DNA of 64,000 nt from CAITZA01 sp937915285. GTDB taxonomy: Bacteria > Desulfobacterota > Desulfomonilia > Desulfomonilales > Desulfomonilaceae. Every line of letters starts with the position of its first letter. Within the stretch, counting starts at the first letter, position 1. The DNA lies in assembly GCA_036821825.1 (NCBI GenBank), contig DAISIV010000013.1, positions 20,878-84,877 of the forward strand, written 5' to 3'. Of this stretch, positions 36,440-43,748 are shown piece after piece. A model generated the notes under the pieces. It was not told where the DNA came from. It was given only the letters and a program-made list of their open reading frames with translations, and did no database searches. Both the position numbers and the translations under genes were made by a program.

Positions 36440-37207
36440 CTAATTTATCAGTTCGTCAATTTTGGAGAGTATCTCTCCCGCGCTTCCAAGCAGAAGAAGG
36501 TCGGTCACCTGGGTGTGCAAGGCCGATGGTTCACGGTTGATTTCTATGATTGTGGCCGAAGGGCTTTTTGACTTGGCGACAATTGGAATTTCAGCGGCAG
36601 GGAAAACCTGCAGGGATGTTCCTATGACAAGGAGCGCGTCGCATCTCTGGGACATGACCTTGGATGCCATAAGAGCCTTGGATGGTATCGGCTCGCCGAA
36701 AAAGACAGCGTCCGGTTTGAGCAGTCCCCCGCAGTGATTGCAGCGTGGCGTTTCCTGTTCACCTGATGATACTCTCTGTTCCACTTTTTCAATGGGCTCA
36801 AGCGTCTTGCATTTCATGCATATCGCCCTCAAAAGATTACCATGAAATTCTACTACCTCTATGGAGCCGGCCTTCTGATGGAGGCTGTCAACATTTTGGG
36901 TAATTATGCATTTCATGATGCCTTTGCTCTCCATTTTGGCCAGAGAGTAATGAGCCGCGTTCGGTGATGCTGAGGCAAGATCGAAGTCACCTGAATTTTT
37001 GAGGTCCAGATTCATTTTCCAGAATCGGGCAGGATTTTGCAGGAACCGGTCAATGGAGAACTCGCCTGGGTCTACCTTGGTCCAAAGGCCTCCTGGGCTT
37101 CGAAAATCTGGTATCCCGGATTCCGTGCTTATACCGGCCCCGGTCAGCGCCACCAGGTGTTTCGATTTGGCGATAATATTGGCCGCTTGCTCCAAACGTG
37201 CATTCAT
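36440..37207 (-). CDS. cobB: NAD-dependent protein deacylase, Sir2 family
   Basis: Removes acyl groups from protein lysines using NAD+. Motifs: GAGISTESGIPDFRSPGGLW, ITQNVDSLHQKAG, catalytic His in VEFHGNL, four zinc cysteines (CMKC and CNHC), VFFGEPIP, and IGTSLQVFPAAEIP. It lacks an obvious Tyr/Arg pair of desuccinylase-type enzymes in the FRSPGG region, so deacetylation is likelier. Of two near start codons the ATG at 37207 has better spacing from GAGG. Monocistronic. Confidence 0.94.
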   Translation of the reverse strand: MNARLEQAANIIAKSKHLVALTGAGISTESGIPDFRSPGGLWTKVDPGEFSIDRFLQNPARFWKMNLDLKNSGDFDLASASPNAAHYSLAKMESKGIMKCIITQNVDSLHQKAGSIEVVEFHGNLLRAICMKCKTLEPIEKVEQRVSSGEQETPRCNHCGGLLKPDAVFFGEPIPSKALMASKVMSQRCDALLVIGTSLQVFPAAEIPIVAKSKSPSATIIEINREPSALHTQVTDLLLLGSAGEILSKIDELIN

Positions 37208-37425
37208 TGACATGGCCTCGCTATCAATTGGAAAATTCGACTACATAACGTATCCGTCTGAAGATTTAGTCACATAATACAAAAATAGCAAGACGCTTGG
37301 TCCAGACCGTAACAAAAAACAGCCATCACTCGATTACACACTGACTGTTTTTAACTGAATCATTCAGGATGCGATATTTTTGTTGGAACATTGTGGAGAT
37401 ACGTTTTATAATATTAGTTTGAGCC

Positions 37426-37455
37426 TTGACATTCCAAAGCCCTCAATACTATCTA
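37426..37455 (+). promoter_or_regulatory. Sigma-70-type promoter upstream of the sigma factor gene
   Basis: TTGACA (37426-37431) is followed after 18 bases by TATCTA (37450-37455). A GAACA-gtaat-TGTTC inverted repeat (37479-37493) lies in the presumed leader, just before the AAAGGA ribosome site. No clear ECF-type GGAAC-N16-CGTT promoter was found. Confidence 0.45.
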
Positions 37456-37509
37456 TACGTTAGGATTTAGAATTTCCGGAACAGTAATTGTTCTTTCCTA
37501 AAGGATTTT

Positions 37510-38118
37510 ATGGATCAGGACACATTAAATATACAGAAAACCCTTCAGGGAGACTTTTCAGCTTTTGAGGAACTGGTTGATAAGTATCAAGGTAGAATAT
37601 ACCGCCATCTCAGAAAGATAGTCCACGATAACCACCAGGCTGAGGATCTCCTTCAGGAGACATTTTTCAGCGCTTACAAGGGCCTGGCGTCTTTCACCGG
37701 GGCATCGTCATTCTCGACCTGGCTTTTCAGGGTCGCCACAAACGCGGCGCTTATGTTTTTGCGCAAGAATGTTCACGATTACGTAGAATTCGACGATGAA
37801 TTATCAAACCAGGCTTCTGACAGATTAACGGCTTCACCGGAGTTTATAAGCACTCCACTGGAAATCCTGCTGTCAATGGAAGGCAAGAAGATTCTGGAAC
37901 AGGCAATAGACGATTTGCCGGTGATTTACCGTACCGTGATGATTCTACGGGATATTGAGGGCTTTTCTCTTGAGGAGACCGCTGAGGTTCTGGGAATAAC
38001 CATACCCGCAGTAAAATCTCGGTTACACCGCGCCAGAAACATTGTAAGAGAGGCTTTGACTGCTTATTATATGGAAAATGAATTATCTGATTCCCAGAGA
38101 GTTTACAAAAGCCTATGA
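37510..38118 (+). CDS. ECF RNA polymerase sigma factor
   Basis: 202 residues with the two ECF modules. Sigma-2 (about 22-90) includes EDLLQETFFSAYKGLASF and SSFSTWLFRVATNAAL. Sigma-4 (about 135-190) includes LPVIYRTVMILRDIEGFSLEETAEVLG and the helix-turn-helix VKSRLHRARNIVREAL. It overlaps by four bases the gene of a zinc-binding anti-sigma factor, the usual sigma/anti-sigma coupling. Its regulon is unknown. The immediate downstream trxA-trxB pair suggests a thiol-stress response. Confidence 0.92.
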   Translation: MDQDTLNIQKTLQGDFSAFEELVDKYQGRIYRHLRKIVHDNHQAEDLLQETFFSAYKGLASFTGASSFSTWLFRVATNAALMFLRKNVHDYVEFDDELSNQASDRLTASPEFISTPLEILLSMEGKKILEQAIDDLPVIYRTVMILRDIEGFSLEETAEVLGITIPAVKSRLHRARNIVREALTAYYMENELSDSQRVYKSL

Positions 38119-38351
38119 ACAAATGTAGTGATTTTTGCAGGAAACTGTCTGATTATCTGGATCGGGAACTTTCAGACAATGAATGCATGCTGATAGAGGA
38201 ACATCTGCGTGAATGTCCTCCGTGCGCAATCATATACCAGGGTCTTGAGAAGACTGTCACATTGTGCGGGTCCGGAATATCCGATGAAATACCTGAACAG
38301 GTAAAGATCAGATTATTACGTTTTCTTAGAAATCGTTGTTGCAATGATTAG
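38115..38351 (+). CDS. Soluble zinc-binding (ZAS) anti-sigma factor, RsrA-like
   Basis: 78 residues with no membrane helix, so cytoplasmic. Cys4, Cys24, His30, Cys34 and Cys37 form a ZAS motif (HLRECPPC). Relative spacing 20-6-4-3 equals that which I recall for actinomycete RsrA (Cys11, Cys31, His37, Cys41, Cys44), where oxidation releases zinc and sigma-R. Additional cysteines at 8, 51 and near the C-terminus (RCC) could join disulfides. The gene overlaps the sigma gene by four bases and lies 30 bases before trxA. Function by homology of motif and context. Confidence 0.85.
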   Translation: MNKCSDFCRKLSDYLDRELSDNECMLIEEHLRECPPCAIIYQGLEKTVTLCGSGISDEIPEQVKIRLLRFLRNRCCND

Positions 38352-38381
38352 TTTATTATTCGATTCGAGAGGAGTAACGAA

Positions 38382-38714
38382 ATGTCCGACAGTGGTAAAC
38401 TTTTGCATGTAACTGATGCAAATTTCGAGGAAGAAATACTGAAATCATCCACACCTGCGCTGGTGGATTTCTGGGCGGCCTGGTGCGGACCTTGCCGGAC
38501 GGTTGGACCGGTTGTTGAAGAGCTTGCCGGCGAATACACTGGCAAGGTCAAAATTGCCAAGCTGAATGTTGATGACAACAAGCAGACCCCCTCCAAATAT
38601 GGTGTTCGCGGGATTCCTACGCTGATGCTGTTCAGGAATGGGCAGGTGGTGGATCAGATAGTGGGCGCAGTGCCAAAAAGCAAGATCAAGGAATTATTAG
38701 ACAAGGTCAGCTAA
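38382..38714 (+). CDS. trxA: Thioredoxin
   Basis: 110-residue thioredoxin with WCGPC active site (Cys35, Cys38), the LVDFWAAW strand, and the cis-proline GIPTLMLFRNG. It supplies reducing power to ribonucleotide reductase, peroxiredoxins and possibly to the anti-sigma factor encoded upstream. GAGAGGAG precedes the ATG. The stop codon shares a base with the trxB start. Confidence 0.97.
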   Translation: MSDSGKLLHVTDANFEEEILKSSTPALVDFWAAWCGPCRTVGPVVEELAGEYTGKVKIAKLNVDDNKQTPSKYGVRGIPTLMLFRNGQVVDQIVGAVPKSKIKELLDKVS

Positions 38715-39634
38715 TGAAAACGGGACTAGTGATACTTGGTGGTGGTCCTGCAGGGCTCACCGCGGGAATGTATGCGGCCAGGGCCAGGGTTGGGGCGATT
38801 CTCATAGAGAAGGGCTCGACCGGCGGACAGATGGCCGCTACCGAGTGGATAGACAATTATCCCGGCAACATCGAACCGGTTTACGGTTATGAGTTGGCGC
38901 AAAGGATGGAATCTCAAGCCCGCAAATTTGGGCTTGAGATTATCAACAGGGATATCGTGTCTGTTGCTAAAAATCCGAATGGTTTTGTGCTCACCGACGA
39001 TTCTGGATCAACTATTGAGTGCGGAGCGATCATTCTCGCAACCGGGGCATCTCCGGTTAAACTCGGGATACCGGGTGAACAGGAACTGGCTGGTAAAGGT
39101 GTCAGTTACTGCGCCGTTTGTGACGGGCCTTTCTTTAGGGATCTGGAAGTTGCGGTTGTAGGTGGTGGAGACTCCGCCGTTGAAGAAGCAATCTACCTCA
39201 CCAGGTTCGCCACCAAGGTACACCTCATTCATCGCAGGGATAAACTACGCGCAGTCAAGGAGATTCAGGAGAAGGCATTTGCTGAGCCCAAAGTGGTAAT
39301 TCATTGGAACAGCGTGCCGGTTGAGATATCAGGAGACAGTGAAGTTCGGATGGTCAAGATCAAATCGACCATTGATGGACGTATTGAGGAACTTGCGGTC
39401 GGAGGCATATTCTTCTATGTGGGTCTGTCACCCAATAATGTCGCTTTCAGGGAACTTGTGACAACTGACGCGACAGGTTTTGTGGTGACTGATGACAAAA
39501 TGGCCAGTTCAACGGCCGGAATTTTTGCCGCCGGTGACATCCGATCCAAGATTCTGAGGCAGGTTTCGACCGCAGTAGGCGATGGAGCGACTGCCGCTTA
39601 TAGCGCCCAGCACTACCTGGAGAGCCTTCCATAA
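38714..39634 (+). CDS. trxB: Thioredoxin reductase
   Basis: FAD-dependent enzyme that reduces thioredoxin with NADPH. FAD-binding GGGPAGLTAGMYAARA, redox motif CAVC (Cys133, Cys136), NADPH-binding GGGDSAVEEA and the second FAD motif GIFAAGDIRSK are all present. Length 306 is normal for the low-molecular-weight type. HRRDKLRA in the nucleotide loop favours NADPH. A terminator closes the four-gene run. Confidence 0.97.
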   Translation: MKTGLVILGGGPAGLTAGMYAARARVGAILIEKGSTGGQMAATEWIDNYPGNIEPVYGYELAQRMESQARKFGLEIINRDIVSVAKNPNGFVLTDDSGSTIECGAIILATGASPVKLGIPGEQELAGKGVSYCAVCDGPFFRDLEVAVVGGGDSAVEEAIYLTRFATKVHLIHRRDKLRAVKEIQEKAFAEPKVVIHWNSVPVEISGDSEVRMVKIKSTIDGRIEELAVGGIFFYVGLSPNNVAFRELVTTDATGFVVTDDKMASSTAGIFAAGDIRSKILRQVSTAVGDGATAAYSAQHYLESLP

Positions 39635-39672
39635 GGCCCCGGATATCTGAAGTTCATACTTGAATAGCTCGT

Positions 39673-39708
39673 AAAAGCCGGATTGGCGAATGCCATCCGG
39701 CTTTTTTT
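39673..39708 (+). terminator. Rho-independent terminator after trxB
   Basis: AAAAGCCGGAT (39673-39683) pairs with ATCCGGCTTTT (39695-39705), followed by further T. Strong hairpin about 40 bases after the trxB stop. Confidence 0.9.
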
Positions 39709-39896
39709 ATTGCAGGCGCCGTAAAGAAACGACTGAAGCCGTGTGTGGCGCCAAAGACTTGTAAAAATACCCTATTGTATGATAAAATTAGAATTAATTA
39801 ATACTTAGCCTTTCGTTTAACATCAGTGACCAATTGTTATCCTGGTGGATAGGCTCTGATACCCCGCCTACGGGGGGCCGACAAAGAGGATCTTTC

Positions 39897-40037
39897 ATGA
39901 AAAAACTGCTGGTTATAGCTCTTGCGACTCTTTTTCTCTCTGGTTGCGCTCTGAGCAAGGCATGGAAATGGTTTGATGAAATGGAGTGGGAACGCGACGA
40001 CCAGACCGTAAAAATTATTGAGTTGTTTATTAGATAA
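39897..40037 (+). CDS. 46-residue lipoprotein
   Basis: A short gene with AGAGGA before its ATG. The lipoprotein signal (MKKLLVIALATLFLSGC) has a standard lipobox LSGC with Cys17. The mature part is only 30 residues, ending KIIELFIR, and is rich in Trp and acidic residues. Small lipoproteins of this size resemble entericidin-like or envelope-spacing peptides, but no family can be claimed. A CCCCG-ccta-CGGGG hairpin lies 20 bases upstream of the ribosome site, and a terminator follows. Confidence 0.7.
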   Translation: MKKLLVIALATLFLSGCALSKAWKWFDEMEWERDDQTVKIIELFIR

Positions 40038-40065
40038 AAGATTGGTAAAAAAGTTTACTGGATCA

Positions 40066-40103
40066 AGAGGCGCTGTTTCGTAGTTGAAACGGCGCTCTTT
40101 TTT
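40066..40103 (+). terminator. Rho-independent terminator after the mini-lipoprotein gene
   Basis: AGAGGCGCTGTTTC (40066-40079) pairs, with one bulge and one wobble, with GAAACGGCGCTCT (40086-40098), followed by T. It isolates the mini-lipoprotein from the hisI run. Confidence 0.75.
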
Positions 40104-40117
40104 GTCGTGGAGGCAGC

Positions 40118-40501
40118 ATGTCAAGTTTTGAAATAGATAGAGAGATGCTTGAGTCGTACAGCACCTCGGAAATCAAGAGGATATTGCGGGAAGATTACGA
40201 TGATTACACCCCGGAAGCCATAGAAATATTCAAAGACATCCTTGAGGCCCGTGGAGATGATTCAGTCAAACTTGGGGTTGCGCCGAGTCCCCAGGTTTCT
40301 GGTTCAGGACGTGTGGATCAATTCAGACACAGCCTTCCTGTAAACAATCCCGCAGACGCGATCGATTTCCTGAACGACCTACTTTCAGGTGTTCTGAATG
40401 GCACAATCGACACCGCTAAAGCTCAGGTGAGTGTTGAGATCGTATCCGTGCTGCTTAAGGCTCATGAGGCCTCATTGATGATGGAAAGCGACGGGGAATG
40501 A
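40118..40501 (+). CDS. Unrecognised protein coupled to hisI
   Basis: 127-residue acidic helical protein. The N-terminal half (DREMLESYSTSEIKRILREDYDDYTPEAIEIFKDIL as short helices) looks like a small helical domain. The C-terminal half (PADAIDFLNDLLSGVLNGTIDTAKAQVSVEIVSVLLKAHEASL) is a helical hairpin reminiscent of phage terminase small-subunit-like helices, without firm evidence. GGAGG precedes the start, and the stop overlaps the hisI ATG (ATGA), so it belongs to the histidine operon transcript. Function unknown. Confidence 0.72.
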   Translation: MSSFEIDREMLESYSTSEIKRILREDYDDYTPEAIEIFKDILEARGDDSVKLGVAPSPQVSGSGRVDQFRHSLPVNNPADAIDFLNDLLSGVLNGTIDTAKAQVSVEIVSVLLKAHEASLMMESDGE

Positions 40502-40872
40502 GAATGAACGAATCAGTTTCAAGTCTTTTTCAGGGTTTGGATTTTGCCAAAGGTAACGGACTGATTCCGGCCATAGCTCAAGACATTAGGACCGGCAAGG
40601 TTTTGATGATGGCATACATGAACGAGGAAGCGCTTCAGACTACATTGAAAGAGGGCCGGGCCTGCTACTGGAGCAGATCCAGAAAGGAACTCTGGCGCAA
40701 GGGCGCTACTTCGGGAGACTTCCAGATTGTCAGGGAGGTTCTGGTCGATTGTGATCTCGACACCATACTGCTTCTGATTGACCAGCAGGGAGACGGGGCC
40801 TGCCACACAAAGAAATGGAGTTGTTTTTTCAGGCGCTTAAACAAGGAAGGAGTGTTGGAAGAGATTGACTAG
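40498..40872 (+). CDS. hisI: Phosphoribosyl-AMP cyclohydrolase
   Basis: Third step of histidine synthesis, opening the adenine ring of phosphoribosyl-AMP in a zinc- and magnesium-dependent reaction. MAYMNEEAL, CYWSRSRKELWRKGATSG, the metal-binding DCDLD (written LVDCDLDTILLLIDQ) and GACHTKKWSCFF are diagnostic. At 124 residues it is the monofunctional form without HisE. It overlaps both its neighbours. Confidence 0.95.
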   Translation: MRMNESVSSLFQGLDFAKGNGLIPAIAQDIRTGKVLMMAYMNEEALQTTLKEGRACYWSRSRKELWRKGATSGDFQIVREVLVDCDLDTILLLIDQQGDGACHTKKWSCFFRRLNKEGVLEEID

Positions 40873-41746
40873 GAACGAGCCACTTAGACTGGTCATACCA
40901 AAAGGTAGCCTTGAACAGGCCACTATAGAACTTTTTAGAAGGGCCGGGTGGAATATAACCGTTTCCCCAAGGAGCTATTTCCCTTCAGTTGATGACGATG
41001 AAATAATCATGGCGCGCCTCAGGGCCCAAGAAATATCAAGATACGTTGAGTCCGGAACCTTTGACGCCGGCCTGACAGGCAAGGACTGGATTCTCGAGAA
41101 TGAATCTAATGTCAGGGTTATTGACGACCTTGTCTATTCGAAGGTGTCGCAGAACCCGGCCAGATGGGTTTTGGCGGTGGACGCCGACTCCAATTACCGG
41201 GTCCCGGAAGATCTTGACGGAAAACGTATAGCCACTGAACTCGTCGGTGTTACCAAGAGGTTTTTCGCGGAGAGAAATGTCAGGGTGGACGTCGAATTTT
41301 CCTGGGGAAGCACCGAAGCCAAAGTCAACGAAGGAGTAGTGGACGCAATCGTGGATGTTACCGAGACCGGTAGCACCCTGAAAGCCAATGGCCTCAAAAT
41401 CATTCACAATATTCTCACAACCAACACCCAGTTGATTGCCAATCACAAGGCTTACGAAGATCCTTTTAAACGGGAAAAAATCAGTCAGATTCATCTTATG
41501 CTCCAGTCTGCTCTCGAGGCCAGGAAAATGGTCGGCCTAAAGATGAACGTGCCAAAAGACCAGCTAGAGGTCGTTGTGGGGCTCTTGCCTTCACTAAACG
41601 CCCCAACGGTCTCAGGCCTCTACAAATCGGACTGGTTCAGTGTGGAGTCTGTTGTTTCCGAGGAAATAGTTCGTAGTCTGATACCCAAACTGCTCAAGGC
41701 CGGAGCTACGGGAATAATAGAATATTCATTGAATAAGGTGCTCTAG
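40865..41746 (+). CDS. hisG: ATP phosphoribosyltransferase, long form
   Basis: First and feedback-controlled step of histidine synthesis. PKGSLEQATIELFRRAGW, the DAGLTGKDWILEN segment, the PRPP loop region DAIVDVTETGSTLKANGL and a C-terminal regulatory ACT-like domain (about residues 215-293) mark the long, HisZ-independent type. A TTG start at 40865, overlapping hisI by 8 bases after GGAAGAG, is the most plausible start. The gene order hisI-hisG is compact; the other his genes are elsewhere. Confidence 0.93.
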   Translation: MTRNEPLRLVIPKGSLEQATIELFRRAGWNITVSPRSYFPSVDDDEIIMARLRAQEISRYVESGTFDAGLTGKDWILENESNVRVIDDLVYSKVSQNPARWVLAVDADSNYRVPEDLDGKRIATELVGVTKRFFAERNVRVDVEFSWGSTEAKVNEGVVDAIVDVTETGSTLKANGLKIIHNILTTNTQLIANHKAYEDPFKREKISQIHLMLQSALEARKMVGLKMNVPKDQLEVVVGLLPSLNAPTVSGLYKSDWFSVESVVSEEIVRSLIPKLLKAGATGIIEYSLNKVL

Positions 41747-41815
41747 TGATGACTTTGCCAGCATAACTATTCCACCGATTTCTATCATACAATTTGTGAG
41801 TCACGGGCAAAACTA

Positions 41816-41848
41816 CCGACCACGTTCTTCAAGGATGTGGTCGGTTTT
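41816..41848 (+). terminator. Hairpin terminator after hisG
   Basis: ACCGACCAC (41816-41824) pairs with GTGGTCGGT (41837-41845), followed by TTT. About 70 bases past the hisG stop. Confidence 0.7.
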
Positions 41849-42001
41849 CATTTTGAGGATCCTCCGGTTAGCATTGTTCCAGGAAACATTCATCTCCCGG
41901 AATTTCATCTATCACATAGTCTAGATCCTGTTTCATTGCCTTTCAGCTTTGACTCTCATGGCATCAACGGAGATGGAACAACTGGAATCCCCAGCTTTTT
42001 G

Positions 42002-42283
42002 TTAAGGCTCTTCAACAAAAGGATTTCTGGCCATCCTGCAGGTGCAGTTTCCTTCATCGCCATTGTTCCATTCCCGGATTATCTTTTTCAGGCCATTCCT
42101 GTCCAGGTCGAGAAGTTCCTTGACATTTCCCTGTGTGAGCAGTCTCATTTTGTACGCAAAGAAAACGGCTTCTTCAAGCAGTCCGGGGGAAAACGGCAAT
42201 CTCTCCTTTAGGAGACCACGTCTGTCCAGCAAATCTATGACCAGCCTGTAAGAGTTCTGAGCCTTTTCGAGATTTGCAGCCAT
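42002..42283 (-). CDS. Small helical protein, unknown function
   Basis: 93 residues, helical and charged (KAQNSYRLVIDLLDRRGLL, LLEEAVFFAYKMRLL), with a CTCR pair near the C-terminus. AAAGGAGG lies about 12 bases before the ATG. An overlapping plus-strand frame (41837-42211) was rejected: it has no ribosome site and begins inside the hisG terminator. Function unknown. Confidence 0.6.
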   Translation of the reverse strand: MAANLEKAQNSYRLVIDLLDRRGLLKERLPFSPGLLEEAVFFAYKMRLLTQGNVKELLDLDRNGLKKIIREWNNGDEGNCTCRMARNPFVEEP

Positions 42284-42347
42284 AAATGACCAAAGCCTCC
42301 TTTAAAAATAGTCTTTGTATATAGTGAAATTTTAGGAACAGAGGGTA

Positions 42348-43013
42348 TCAGGTGTCAAGACTTGACCTGACAATGCAACCTGAAGAAATTTCTATGAAAT
42401 GCTCGGATATGTCCGCAATGTCTGAATAGTCATGGGTTATTACCAGTATTGTTTTCGTGCCTGATCTGCCAAGGTCCTGAATAATGCCATTCATCAAGGC
42501 GTGGCTTTTGCTGTCGAGGTGGGATGTTGGTTCATCGAAAAGGAAGACCTCGGGGTCTACTGCCAGCGCACGAGCCAGAGCCACACGCTGGGCCTCACCT
42601 CCTGATAGCGATCGAGCCTGTCGTTTCTCAAAACCTTCCATGTCAACCCTGCATAACACCTCAGAAAGTCTGGACCTGATGTTTTTTTTGTCCAAGCCCC
42701 TGATTTTGAGGGCCCAGGCTACGTTTTCATATACATCTGTGTTGAACAGATAGGGCTTTTGAGTCAGGTATCCTATCCTTCGTCTGAATGATAATCGGTT
42801 ACCCCTGGTAACCGGCTTGTCGAAAAAACTGATCGAACCACTCGCGGGTTGGTCCACAAAGGATAACAATTGCAAAAGAGTGGTTTTCCCGGAGCCATTC
42901 GAACCAAGAACGGCTGTAACTACCCCGGAGGGAATTCTCAAAGACTCAATCGACAGTACCTGACGGGTCCCGTAGCTGAAAGTAACATGATCCAGTGTAT
43001 ACGCTATATTCAT
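42348..43013 (-). CDS. tupC: Tungstate-type ABC transporter ATP-binding protein
   Basis: ABC ATPase of 221 residues: Walker A LGSNGSGKTT, Q-loop YLTQKPYLF, signature LSGGEAQR, Walker B VFLFDEPTSHLD and switch His in VITHDYSDIAD. The specific assignment comes from the adjoining TupB-like permease, whose stop it overlaps by four bases. Tungstate or molybdate uptake would fit an organism using tungsten or molybdenum enzymes. No separate substrate-binding gene is near. Confidence 0.85.
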   Translation of the reverse strand: MNIAYTLDHVTFSYGTRQVLSIESLRIPSGVVTAVLGSNGSGKTTLLQLLSFVDQPASGSISFFDKPVTRGNRLSFRRRIGYLTQKPYLFNTDVYENVAWALKIRGLDKKNIRSRLSEVLCRVDMEGFEKRQARSLSGGEAQRVALARALAVDPEVFLFDEPTSHLDSKSHALMNGIIQDLGRSGTKTILVITHDYSDIADISEHFIEISSGCIVRSSLDT

Positions 43014-43702
43014 GACGAATGTTTCTGGAGAGAATAAAGGGCAAGGTTTACTAGCAGAGCTACTACCAGAAGAGCGATTCCCAAGGCCATCCCCAATTCG
43101 AATTCTCCCTTGCTGGTTTCAAGCGCAATGGCTGTCGTCATTGTCCGGGTGAACCCCTTGATGTTTCCACCCAACATCATCGCCACACCAACCTCGGATA
43201 TAACCCTACCAAAAGCCAGGGCTGCGGCAGCCGTGATTGCGAATCGGCCCTCCCTGAGAATCTGGCAGAACTCCTGCCAGGCGTTTGCGCCAAGTGTCCT
43301 GCATGTCACAAACAGTCGTGGATCAAGCGCCTGCACTGCGCTCAGGGTAAGGTTGACCACTATTGGGGTTGCCAGAAAAAAAAGCCCCAGTTCCATACCG
43401 AAAGGAGTAAAAAGCAGTCCGTATTCTCCCAATGGACCCTTGCGACTTAAAAATGCATAGAACATCAACCCCAAGACAACAGTCGGAAATGCCATTGCCG
43501 TGTTCAATGTCAGTATGAGGGTTCTTTTAAAAACAAAATTCTTTAGAGCGATCAAAACACCCAGTGGGATACCCACAATTGAGGCTGATGTTACCGCCAG
43601 CAGGGACACTTTTAACGAAGTCCAAATTATGAGATAGACTTCGGCATCAAACCGAATGATTAAACCGAGGCCATCGAGAATTCCCTGTATTATAAAATTC
43701 AA
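43010..43702 (-). CDS. tupB: Tungstate-type ABC transporter permease
   Basis: 230 residues with five to six membrane helices. The conserved cytoplasmic loop (GRVISEVGVAMMLGGNIKGFTRTMTTAIALETSKGEF as separate motifs) is characteristic of TupB/WtpB-like permeases. Begins at a TTG behind AAGGGA. The usual TupA binding protein, normally upstream, is absent: the preceding gene is a dehydrogenase. The transporter therefore either uses a distant tupA or has another specificity. Confidence 0.85.
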   Translation of the reverse strand: MNFIIQGILDGLGLIIRFDAEVYLIIWTSLKVSLLAVTSASIVGIPLGVLIALKNFVFKRTLILTLNTAMAFPTVVLGLMFYAFLSRKGPLGEYGLLFTPFGMELGLFFLATPIVVNLTLSAVQALDPRLFVTCRTLGANAWQEFCQILREGRFAITAAAALAFGRVISEVGVAMMLGGNIKGFTRTMTTAIALETSKGEFELGMALGIALLVVALLVNLALYSLQKHSS

Positions 43703-43748
43703 TTAAGTCCCTTGTAGTATTTTGGTGATCCCAAATGTCCCTAATTAA

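Noticed and set aside
37312..37353. AAAAACAG/CTGTTTTT inverted repeat as a terminator
   Set aside because: It lies between two divergent promoters, so neither neighbouring transcript would end there. No clear role could be assigned.
37385..37405. GGAAC-N13-CGTT as an ECF autoregulatory promoter
   Set aside because: Spacer of about 13 is too short for ECF promoters (normally 15-18).
41837..42211. Plus-strand open frame of 124 codons
   Set aside because: Begins inside the hisG terminator, lacks a ribosome site, and is antisense to a better supported 93-residue gene with AAAGGAGG.
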